Below, one piece after another: positions 1 through 4,870 of a DNA stretch of 6,414 nucleotides. The translations under genes were made by a program, and so were the position numbers. The notes beneath the pieces are model-generated. The model had not been told where the DNA came from. It did no database searches and saw nothing but the letters and a program-made list of their open reading frames with translations. Positions within the stretch are counted from its first letter, which is position 1. Each line of letters begins with the position of its first letter. Source of the DNA: an archaeon (GTDB lineage: Archaea; Nanobdellota; Nanobdellia; SCGC-AAA011-G17; GW2011-AR17); contig JAHFJQ010000062.1 of assembly GCA_023245755.1 (NCBI GenBank), positions 1 through 6,414 of the forward strand, written 5' to 3'.

Positions 1-1484
1 TTATCTGCTTCATTTGGTACTCTTCTATTTGTAGAATCAACTATTGGTGCTGCTGGAGCAGAATCTCTATTTAATTTTAAAGGAACATCTGCATAGATAA
101 TATTTCTTGTAGGATCTCTTAAGCCATCAATAGTAAATCTTTCCTTATAGACATCATGAGGATTTTGTTCTCCAATTCTTGTTACTAAGTCTAGAACTCC
201 ACGTAATTCTGATCCCTTTGTATGAGCTAACTCTGTTCTTGTTGCACGCAATGCAGATCTTTGTTCATCCATGGACATTGCTGCAAGATCTTCCAGATTA
301 CTAGAATGGGCAATAACTGCAGCATAGTTTGCAAGACCAAGACCTTTGATAGGACGAATAGTAAGAGTGCCATTTTCATAGGAAAATATTTTTTCTTCTT
401 GGGTAGCCACTGCTTGTGTGCTTGATCCTAGAGTATCATTTTGCTGCCCTGTTCCAGATATTGGGTTAGGTAGAGTACTTGACGGAGCAGAAATAACAGA
501 CCCTGCATCTGCTGCTGGAATCGCACTATATTTGCCTAAAAGATATGAGCCTGCTGTCCCTAATCCTGCTGCACATAGTAGTGCAAGTCCTGCGGTTAAA
601 CCAACTACAGTACCACGAAGGATTCTCGATGTACTCAAAGAGTATGGAGATCTTGATGGAGCAGATACGAAAGAAGGAGGGGGTAGTACTGTCTCTTCTG
701 GAATTGGAATGAGTGTTATTTTTTGTTTTTGTGTATTTGGAGGAGATGGAGGACCTGTATATGGCGGAGTAGCTAATCTGATAGGAGGACTTGTTGCTTG
801 CCCTGTAGTAACAGTTTCTCTAGGACCGGGTAGTCCCATTGGTTCTACAAGGTCTTCTCCATCATCTGAAGGAGGAAGTGTGGGGCTATGAGCAAGTAAT
901 GCATCACCGGAGTGGGGATCAGCTCTTTCAGAAGTACCTAAAGAGAGGGGTCTTGGTCTTGGAGTATCCTGTCTAGTAGAAGCTACTGTTGCTTCAAGAC
1001 TTTGGCCGGGTTGTCTGCTATTGAGAGCTGTAAAAACACCTGTAGCCATGCCACCATCTTCTGTTCTTTCACGCTGTACAATTACTCCACCCATTTCTTC
1101 TCTTGCGCGCGTAGATGCCACAGCCAGAAGTGAGCGATATCCCCTGAAACCCTCTGCCTTTAATCTTTTTCTTATACTATTTACAGAAGTACCACCTTTA
1201 ATCTCGTCTACAAGATCTCTTATTTTTTGTTCACTTGGTGATTCAGTAACAGGAGCTGGTTGATAATTTGAAACAGAGGCTGCAGCACTTTCTCCAGTAG
1301 TGTGTGTAGCTGCATGTTGAGGATTTAATAATTCTAACTCTGCTTGTGCAATAGCTTCTGCTCGAGCTATAATTCCATCACGTCCAGTTATTCCTTGAGC
1401 ATAAAGTTCTCTTTTTAGATCAGTTGCAAATTCTCCAGCTTTAAGTCTATTTGCAAGCTGTCTTATGAGTTCATCATCAGTCAT
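1..1484 (-). CDS. Single-pass membrane protein with two N-terminal helical repeats and Pro-rich linker (3' end beyond window)
   Basis: I do not recognise this protein. Reading the minus strand from the ATG at 1484 gives 494 codons without a stop up to the left edge, so the C-terminus is missing. Residues 5-48 and 86-129 are related helical repeats about 81 residues apart: both carry Ile-Arg near the start, a central Gly, a basic Leu/Ile-rich helix and an Ala-Gly-x-x-Gly turn (positions L6/K87, I7/I88, R8/R89, G17/G98, L27/L108, G31/G112, G34/G115). This resembles small helix-turn-helix-like repeats at the N-termini of archaeal membrane proteins. Residues about 135-290 are low complexity, rich in Pro, Ser and Thr, with Pro-Pro runs. 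Residues 291-317 form one Gly/Ala/Leu membrane helix preceded by Arg. Residues 318-363 are a Ser/Thr linker, and 365-475 look like a folded domain of unknown type. There is no signal peptide, so N-terminus inside is likely. The start is supported by a purine-rich stretch (GAGGAAAAGGA) ending 8 bases before the ATG and by a TATA box further upstream. Function unknown. Confidence 0.85.
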   Translation of the reverse strand, partial: MTDDELIRQLANRLKAGEFATDLKRELYAQGITGRDGIIARAEAIAQAELELLNPQHAATHTTGESAAASVSNYQPAPVTESPSEQKIRDLVDEIKGGTSVNSIRKRLKAEGFRGYRSLLAVASTRAREEMGGVIVQRERTEDGGMATGVFTALNSRQPGQSLEATVASTRQDTPRPRPLSLGTSERADPHSGDALLAHSPTLPPSDDGEDLVEPMGLPGPRETVTTGQATSPPIRLATPPYTGPPSPPNTQKQKITLIPIPEETVLPPPSFVSAPSRSPYSLSTSRILRGTVVGLTAGLALLCAAGLGTAGSYLLGKYSAIPAADAGSVISAPSSTLPNPISGTGQQNDTLGSSTQAVATQEEKIFSYENGTLTIRPIKGLGLANYAAVIAHSSNLEDLAAMSMDEQRSALRATRTELAHTKGSELRGVLDLVTRIGEQNPHDVYKERFTIDGLRDPTRNIIYADVPLKLNRDSAPAAPIVDSTNRRVPNEAD

Positions 1485-1532
1485 TTTGTATTTCCTTTTC
1501 CTCTTTTATCTCTTTTGAGGGGCTACGAGACA

Positions 1533-1540
1533 TTTATAAG
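1533..1540 (-). promoter_or_regulatory. TATA box of the minus-strand membrane protein gene
   Basis: The minus strand reads CTTATAAA here, close to the archaeal TATA consensus. A start of transcription about 26 bases on, near 1511, would leave a leader of about 27 bases containing the purine-rich ribosome site at 1493-1503. Confidence 0.45.
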
Positions 1541-1609
1541 TATTGTGTTTGGCTTTTTGCATCTTTTCGTTGAAGGATTTTAAAGATTTTTGCTCTCTTT
1601 GAAATAGAA

Positions 1610-1618
1610 ATATATTTA
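1610..1618 (+). promoter_or_regulatory. TATA box of tRNA-Asn
   Basis: ATATATTTA lies in an A-rich block with its centre about 32 bases before the first base of the tRNA. This predicts a transcript start near 1640 and a very short 5' leader for RNase P to remove. Confidence 0.6.
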
Positions 1619-1671
1619 AAGTGCCCAAAACTTTTAGAATTTTAAGCCCTGGTAGCTCAGCGGTGGAGCAC

Positions 1672-1702
1672 TTTTAGAAATACTCGTGTTTCTACAGCTC
1701 AG
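1672..1702 (+). other. tRNA-Asn intron 1 (position 27/28, 31 nt)
   Basis: The splice junction is a BHB. The 3' strand of the D stem, GAGC (1666-1669), pairs with GCTC (1697-1700). The two three-base bulges are AC^T (1670-1672) and AG^G (1701-1703). The intron is closed by TAGAAA/TTTCTA (1675-1680 and 1689-1694). The flanking bases differ, so the boundaries allow no sliding. The motif is inconsistent with D-stem pairing, so this intron must leave before the D arm can form. Confidence 0.85.
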
Positions 1703-1712
1703 GCGGCTGTTA

Positions 1713-1739
1713 ACTCAGCATAATCCTGCTGGACTAGAT
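1713..1739 (+). other. tRNA-Asn intron 2 (canonical position 37/38, 27 nt)
   Basis: The intron folds through TCAGCA (1715-1720) with TGCTGG (1727-1732) around the loop TAATCC. Bulges are TA^A (1711-1713) and AT^A (1738-1740). The central helix between exon CTGT (1707-1710) and CTAG (1734-1737) has only three pairs, one of them G-U, so this is a relaxed BHB. The cut can slide by two bases (AC at both junctions) without changing the product. The outer helix is the anticodon stem, which is complete only after introns 1 and 3 have gone. Confidence 0.85.
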
Positions 1740-1746
1740 ACCGCGC

Positions 1747-1775
1747 AAAAATCTTTCTCGAGAGATTTTGCGGAT
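1747..1775 (+). other. tRNA-Asn intron 3 (variable loop, position 44/45, 29 nt)
   Basis: This is a strict BHB. Exon CCGC (1741-1744) pairs with GCGG (1770-1773). The bulges are GC^A (1745-1747) and AT^G (1774-1776). The intron stem AAAATCT/AGATTTT (1748-1754 and 1763-1769) is perfect and extends toward a CTCG loop. The boundaries are unique. The central helix uses the 3' strand of the anticodon stem, so this fold competes with the mature one. Confidence 0.87.
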
Positions 1776-1809
1776 GGTCGGCGGTTCGATCCCGTCCCAG
1801 GGCGCTTAC

Positions 1810-1814
1810 TTTTT
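1810..1814 (+). terminator. T-run after tRNA-Asn
   Basis: Five T residues follow the tRNA end within ten bases, and the stretch continues pyrimidine-rich. Archaeal polymerase stops at such T-runs. It is short, so some readthrough toward the endonuclease gene is possible. Confidence 0.35.
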
Positions 1815-1828
1815 CTTATACTATTGGA

Positions 1829-1849
1829 CACCCGGCATGTGTGCCCGTG
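1829..1849 (+). other. GC-rich hairpin between tRNA-Asn and the endonuclease promoter
   Basis: GGCA (1834-1837) pairs with TGCC (1842-1845) around TGTG, extended by CAC/GTG (1829-1831 and 1847-1849) across a small internal loop. It stands out in an otherwise AT-rich spacer and sits directly before the TATA box at 1853. It could be an operator, a processed RNA element or chance. No function can be assigned. Confidence 0.3.
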
Positions 1850-1852
1850 AGA

Positions 1853-1860
1853 TTTATAAA
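1853..1860 (+). promoter_or_regulatory. TATA box of the LAGLIDADG endonuclease gene
   Basis: TTTATAAA matches the archaeal TATA consensus. A transcript start about 26 bases on, near 1883, gives a leader of about 30 bases that contains the Shine-Dalgarno at 1904-1910. The gene therefore looks independently transcribed rather than dependent on the tRNA promoter. Confidence 0.5.
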
Positions 1861-1903
1861 ACCTTTTTCTTTCTAAATATTGTTTCTTTAATTTTATAGC
1901 AAA

Positions 1904-1910
1904 AGGAGGA
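1904..1910 (+). promoter_or_regulatory. Strong Shine-Dalgarno of the endonuclease gene
   Basis: AGGAGGA lies two bases before the ATG at 1913. The match to the 16S anti-SD is near complete, but the spacing is tight. It is the clearest ribosome site on the plus strand of the window. Confidence 0.7.
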
Positions 1911-1912
1911 AA

Positions 1913-2743
1913 ATGGAATTAGACTTGTCTAAAGTAAGTTATAGTATAAGAGATTTAAAGCGAGGGATTATAATACCCACCATTATTAATGAGGAATTGG
2001 CTTTTCTAATGGGTATTCACTTAGGAGATGGAAATCTATTTTATGACCCTAAAAAACAGCAATATAACATTAACTACACAGGCCATCTTACTGATGAAGC
2101 TAATTGGTACTCTAATTTTATTACACCACTATTCTTTAAAATGTTTCATATTCAAAGTTATATCTATAGAGACAAAAGAGAAAATAAAAACTCCATTCGA
2201 ATACTTATGAAATCAAAAGCAATATTTACATTCTTCCATTCATGTTTAGGCTTACCTTCTGGAAAAAAAGATACTTGTGGAGTTCCGAATCTGATAAAAA
2301 ATGGTTCTGAAGATATAAAGAAAGCATTTTTAAGAGGATATGTTGATACTGATTTTTCTTTAACTTTTACACGACGAAAAAAAGAAGGACTAAATAAATA
2401 TCCCAAGATCTGTTTAAGTACAAATAACAAACAACTTGCAAAGGATACAGTTACATTACTTCAGGAATTAGGATATACACCTTATTGCCGTTATAATTTT
2501 TATAGGCCAAGATATCAACAACCCCATTTTTCTAATGAAATTAATATCAATGGGCATGAACAATTGGAGAAATGGATACAAGAAATAGGTTTTTCCTCCC
2601 CTAAACATCTTACTAAATATTTGATCTGGAAAAAGTATGGATTCTGCCCACCTTATACTACTTTAAAAGAAAGAGAGACTATTCTTTTAGGAGATCTCCT
2701 TATTACAGACATACCTTTTCGGAAAAACGCAAAAGGCTTATAA
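1913..2743 (+). CDS. Free-standing LAGLIDADG homing-type endonuclease
   Basis: This 276-residue protein has the two motifs of a single-chain LAGLIDADG endonuclease, a family that cuts long DNA sites and spreads introns or inteins. Motif 1 is at residues 29-42 (LAFLMGIHLGDGNL), with the metal-binding acidic residue at D39. Motif 2 is at residues 135-150, with D145 and D147 in GYVDTDFSL, where the usual Gly after the acid pair is Phe. The spacing of about 105 residues fits two half-domains. The Arg/Lys-rich segment before motif 1 (SIRDLKRG, residues 11-18) and a basic C-terminal tail fit DNA binding. The ATG is fixed by the Shine-Dalgarno immediately before it. The gene is not inside an intron or intein: it fills the space between two complete multi-intron tRNA genes, 108 bases after tRNA-Asn and 26 bases before tRNA-Ile. 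Whether it homes into a tRNA gene, is domesticated or regulates something is unknown. Some archaeal relatives are stable chromosomal genes. Confidence 0.88.
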   Translation: MELDLSKVSYSIRDLKRGIIIPTIINEELAFLMGIHLGDGNLFYDPKKQQYNINYTGHLTDEANWYSNFITPLFFKMFHIQSYIYRDKRENKNSIRILMKSKAIFTFFHSCLGLPSGKKDTCGVPNLIKNGSEDIKKAFLRGYVDTDFSLTFTRRKKEGLNKYPKICLSTNNKQLAKDTVTLLQELGYTPYCRYNFYRPRYQQPHFSNEININGHEQLEKWIQEIGFSSPKHLTKYLIWKKYGFCPPYTTLKERETILLGDLLITDIPFRKNAKGL

Positions 2744-2745
2744 AG
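2737..2745 (+). promoter_or_regulatory. TATA box of tRNA-Ile, overlapping the endonuclease stop codon
   Basis: CTTATAAAG spans the TAA stop at 2741-2743. Its centre is about 29 bases before the first base of tRNA-Ile, the spacing expected for a start of transcription at or just before the tRNA. No better TATA candidate lies between 2744 and 2769. Confidence 0.65.
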
Positions 2746-2798
2746 CATCAAAAATTCCAAATTCTCAACGGGCCCGTAGCTCAGCCTGGCTGGAGCAC

Positions 2799-2820
2799 TA
2801 GATCCAAAAGATCTGCTCAT
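2799..2820 (+). other. tRNA-Ile intron 1 (position 27/28, 22 nt)
   Basis: This is a strict BHB. D-stem strand GAGC (2793-2796) pairs with GCTC (2815-2818). The bulges are AC^T (2797-2799) and AT^T (2819-2821). A perfect AGATC/GATCT stem (2800-2804 and 2810-2814) closes on the loop CAAAA. The cut can slide by one T with the same product. The layout matches intron 1 of the tRNA-Asn gene. Confidence 0.87.
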
Positions 2821-2830
2821 TCGACTGATA

Positions 2831-2842
2831 ACAAAGTCAGGT
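2831..2842 (+). other. tRNA-Ile intron 2 (canonical position 37/38, 12 nt)
   Basis: This is a minimal intron of 12 bases. Exon CTGA (2825-2828) pairs perfectly with TCAG (2837-2840). The bulges are TA^A (2829-2831) and GT^A (2841-2843), and the outer helix is the anticodon stem. Only CAAAG remains as a terminal loop, so there is almost no intron-side helix. Confidence 0.87.
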
Positions 2843-2881
2843 ATCGAGAGGTCCTGCGTTCAAATCGCAGCGGGCCCATTC

Positions 2882-2887
2882 TTTTTT
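2882..2887 (+). terminator. T-run after tRNA-Ile
   Basis: Six T residues begin three bases after the end of the tRNA, as expected for an archaeal polymerase stop behind a tRNA gene. Confidence 0.45.
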
Positions 2888-2894
2888 ACAAAAA

Positions 2895-2902
2895 CTTAAA
2901 AA
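2895..2902 (+). promoter_or_regulatory. Possible TATA box of the ParB-like gene
   Basis: CTTAAAAA is a weak TATA match centred about 26 bases before the ATG at 2925. No Shine-Dalgarno precedes that ATG, so the spacing fits a leaderless transcript. Confidence 0.35.
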
Positions 2903-2924
2903 GCATTTTCTCTTCTGACAGACC

Positions 2925-3317
2925 ATGAAGAAAAAAGAAATTCCTAAAATCATTACCGATGTAGGATTTGATTTTGACTGGGACACAAAAAAAGTCTGGC
3001 GCTTACACTATCCTGTAGTAGAAATGGACATCAAAAATCTTGTCTGGCATTTTGATATTCCTTTCTGGGAAATTGCAGATACAGATGATTACAATCTCAG
3101 TGCATGGGATGTGATTCAAAACCCTAAAAAACATACACTGCACGAACAAAAAATACAGAAAGCAGATCTCAAATATCCCATAGACATCATGAGAAATAAA
3201 GGAAAGTGGCTTATCCTTGATGGCCTACATAGACTTGTCAAAGCATACCAACAAGGACAGACAACAGTTACCGTACGAAAAATTCCCAGAAAAGAAATTA
3301 AAAATATACAGCCTTAG
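2925..3317 (+). CDS. Small ParB/sulfiredoxin-like domain protein
   Basis: This 130-residue protein is made of one domain. Residues 84-121 carry the ParB N-terminal/sulfiredoxin-fold signature: a Tyr-Pro-Ile-Asp strand, then ILDGLHRL (97-104), then a helix KAYQQG and a Val-rich strand. In this superfamily the Gly-x-His-Arg turn binds a phosphate or nucleotide; members include CTP-binding ParB, sulfiredoxin and ADP-dependent serine kinases. The acidic, aromatic N-terminal part (DFDWDTKKVW, residues 16-25, and LVWHFDIPFW, 39-48) resembles a family of small ParB-like proteins with no established role. There is no helix-turn-helix or C-terminal dimer domain as in true ParB, so a partition role is not implied. 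The gene starts 47 bases after tRNA-Ile, and its TAG overlaps the TAA of the opposing aspartokinase gene by four bases. The biochemical function is open. Confidence 0.75.
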   Translation: MKKKEIPKIITDVGFDFDWDTKKVWRLHYPVVEMDIKNLVWHFDIPFWEIADTDDYNLSAWDVIQNPKKHTLHEQKIQKADLKYPIDIMRNKGKWLILDGLHRLVKAYQQGQTTVTVRKIPRKEIKNIQP

Positions 3318-4870
3318 AAAAATTCTGCATATAATTTTTGTACAGCACGTTCCATTTTTTCTTGATGCACTGCAACAGTAATATTACTTGGCACTCTCTG
3401 TGGACCAAAACGTTGTAACCCGTTTCTTGTTACTGAAAGGGTATCAGGCTGAATTGTTTCTTCAAGATGGGCACACATCTTCTCAATATCTTGTGATGTT
3501 GCATGTACAGATGTCCCTATAGAAATAGAATCAATGGTTGTGGAAATACCTGTGATGGGAGCGGATGCTTGTGCAAAAGAGTTCATCACTGCCCTTGCAA
3601 TACCATACTCACTATTCATTCCAAAACGCTCAATGTAATAAATGGTCGTACTAGGTACTGTTCCACCAAGAATAGGGCCGTAGCGAGCGCTTACTTCTCC
3701 ATCAAGGACTTGTACAATTCTTTCTTGTAAGGTCAATGGACCAGTAATGCCTTCTCCTACAACAGACACAAGAGCTTGATTTTCTCCTTTTGCCCTAACT
3801 TTATACTGTGACTCAAGTACGCTATCAAGATCATGAGCTGTAGATTTGCTTAACTCTTTGTTTTCCACAGCAATGGACACAAGACCATTTTCTGTTGCAA
3901 TCATGTCTACAGAAACTCCTCTTACGGAAAACACATCAAAGAGTTCTTGGAAAAATTGAGGATCATTTTCTCTTCTTATGCTATAAATTACAAAACCAGG
4001 TTTTGCTGCAATGCCTACAAGGGCTTGTTTTCTCACGTCTCTTTCCAGGGCAATTCTTGTCCCAGGAATTTCTGGAGTAAGCAGTGAACGCACACGCATA
4101 GAAACTTTTGCTTTTCTACACCATGTCATCGCTTCTTCTTGAAGAATCGTATTTCCTCCATAGGATAATTCTCTTAATTCTCTGTAGGTCATTTCTTCTA
4201 TGATTCCTGCATGAGGAACATAGGTAGGATTTGTTGCACGAATACCTGGCTCTTCTTTGAGATTGACATTTTCCTCAGCATGAAGGCTTGCTGCAATGAC
4301 GTCAGCGGTAAGATCTGATCCTCCTTTTGGAAGTATGACTGTACTCCCCCTACTGTCTCTACCATAAAACCCACCAATAACAAAAACATCAGTATCTCCA
4401 TTAAAACACTGTGTGTGTACTTTGAGTACTTTTCCATTCCCAAAATCAGAACTAGTGAGTAGGACATCTCTTGCATCTACCCAACGTGAGTTCATGCCTC
4501 TATTGGTAAGATACCTGTTCATTTGCCATGCTTGAGCATGTTCGCCTAAGTACAGTATGTCATCCTCTCTTTGTGTATGCATAAGGCCGTCATCAAGAAT
4601 AGAGCGCTCAAAATGAAAACCTAATGGGGTAGCAATGGATTCATACATTCCAATAATTCTGTCTCTTGTATCTTCACCTTTTGCTTTTCTTCGAAGAAGC
4701 TCGGTGACACGGTTGTCTCTTTTCTCTCCTTCACATGCAGGCGCAGACACAACAAGCACCACTTTATTTCCTGCCTTCACTTCTTTTTGTACCTCTTCTT
4801 CTAGACGTTTATAGCCTTGTGCAGAACCAGTAGACATTCCTCCAGATTTGAGTACTTTAAAGTTGACCAC
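3314..4870 (-). CDS. Divergent aspartokinase with enlarged ACT region
   Basis: Aspartokinase phosphorylates aspartate with ATP, the first step toward lysine, threonine and methionine. This 518-residue protein has the amino-acid-kinase fold at residues 4-275: K8 in KSGGMSTG (usually KFGGTSV), VVSAP at 41-45, GEHAQA at 109-114, GGFYGRD at 166-172, and PKGGSDLTAD at 181-190 (usually GRGGSD-TA). Residues 211-216 read RATNPT where most members have TDPR, and the usual Leu-His-Pro is Leu-Gln-Glu (243-245). ACT-type regulatory segments follow, at about 283-340 and from 366 on. The second holds about 50 extra residues between VSVVGEGI (368-375) and the GIARAV helix (423-428), and the protein ends in a typical ACT strand and helix. 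It is longer than the usual 400-470 residues. Start GTG at 4870 is chosen because GGAGGA (4884-4879) lies eight bases before it and K8 sits at the family's usual place. The gene overlaps lysA by 14 bases. The kinase identity is firm, but aspartate specificity is less certain because of the altered motifs. Confidence 0.85.
   Translation of the reverse strand: MVNFKVLKSGGMSTGSAQGYKRLEEEVQKEVKAGNKVVLVVSAPACEGEKRDNRVTELLRRKAKGEDTRDRIIGMYESIATPLGFHFERSILDDGLMHTQREDDILYLGEHAQAWQMNRYLTNRGMNSRWVDARDVLLTSSDFGNGKVLKVHTQCFNGDTDVFVIGGFYGRDSRGSTVILPKGGSDLTADVIAASLHAEENVNLKEEPGIRATNPTYVPHAGIIEEMTYRELRELSYGGNTILQEEAMTWCRKAKVSMRVRSLLTPEIPGTRIALERDVRKQALVGIAAKPGFVIYSIRRENDPQFFQELFDVFSVRGVSVDMIATENGLVSIAVENKELSKSTAHDLDSVLESQYKVRAKGENQALVSVVGEGITGPLTLQERIVQVLDGEVSARYGPILGGTVPSTTIYYIERFGMNSEYGIARAVMNSFAQASAPITGISTTIDSISIGTSVHATSQDIEKMCAHLEETIQPDTLSVTRNGLQRFGPQRVPSNITVAVHQEKMERAVQKLYAEFF

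Larger units (their letters stand above)
1485..1645. other. Divergent intergenic region between the membrane protein gene and tRNA-Asn
   Basis: This short AT-rich spacer separates divergent transcription units. It holds a minus-strand TATA box at 1533-1540 and a plus-strand TATA box at 1610-1618. The TTTAAATATAT at the second site is also TATA-like when read on the minus strand. No open reading frame or stable hairpin stands out in the rest. Confidence 0.6.
1646..1804 (+). tRNA. tRNA-Asn(GUU) with three introns
   Basis: The exons join to a 72-nt cloverleaf. Acceptor GCCCTGG (1646-1652) pairs with CCAGGGC (1797-1803), followed by G73, as is usual for archaeal tRNA-Asn. D stem GCTC/GAGC is at 1655-1658 and 1666-1669. 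The anticodon stem is CGCGG (C1671 plus 1703-1706) with CCGCG (1741-1745). The anticodon loop is CTGTTA plus A (1707-1712 and 1740), with anticodon GTT at 1709-1711. The variable loop is C1746 plus GGTC (1776-1779). T stem GGCGG/CCGTC (1780-1784, 1792-1796) encloses TTCGATC. The introns are 1672-1702 (27/28), 1713-1739 (37/38) and 1747-1775 (44/45). Every stem pairs fully only when all three are removed, apart from one G-U in the T stem. Positions 15 (G1660) and 48 (C1779) keep the Levitt pair. CCA is not encoded. A reading with one intron fails because GCGGA (1770-1774) has no partner in the 5' half. Confidence 0.92.
2770..2878 (+). tRNA. tRNA-Ile(GAU) with two introns
   Basis: The exons join to a 75-nt cloverleaf. 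Acceptor GGGCCCG (2770-2776) pairs with CGGGCCC (2871-2877), with A73, the usual archaeal tRNA-Ile acceptor. D stem GCTC/GAGC (2779-2782 and 2793-2796) encloses a ten-base loop. The anticodon stem CTCGA (C2798 plus 2821-2824) pairs with TCGAG (2844-2848). The loop CTGATA plus A (2825-2830 and 2843) has anticodon GAT at 2827-2829. The variable loop is AGGTC (2849-2853). T stem CTGCG/CGCAG (2854-2858 and 2866-2870) encloses TTCAAAT. The introns are 2799-2820 (27/28) and 2831-2842 (37/38). Without removal of the first, the anticodon stem starts CTAGA and carries a mismatch against TCGAG. CCA is not encoded. Confidence 0.93.

Noticed and set aside
418..1263. Plus-strand reading frames at 418-891 and 1021-1263
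   Set aside because: They are antisense to the continuous 494-codon minus-strand frame, which has a start, a ribosome site, internal repeats and a clear membrane helix. The plus-strand products have no recognisable features.
1646..1804. tRNA at 1646 read as a single-intron tRNA or a type II tRNA-Ser(GGA) with a long variable arm
   Set aside because: With one intron the anticodon stem cannot pair (CTTTT against GCGGA). The Ser reading leaves no paired stem around GGA and lacks a Ser-type D arm. Three introns give full pairing and all Asn-type features.
2164..2430. Minus-strand frame at 2164-2430 and plus-strand frame at 2028-2210 within the endonuclease gene
   Set aside because: Both are shadows of the endonuclease frame, which carries both LAGLIDADG motifs.
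1913..2743. Endonuclease gene as the content of a large tRNA intron or an intein
   Set aside because: Both flanking tRNAs are complete without it, it has its own start, stop, TATA box and Shine-Dalgarno, and no extein or intein splice blocks are present.
4198..4476. Second minus-strand frame inside the aspartokinase gene
   Set aside because: It overlaps the GGSD catalytic region in another frame and has no domain signature.
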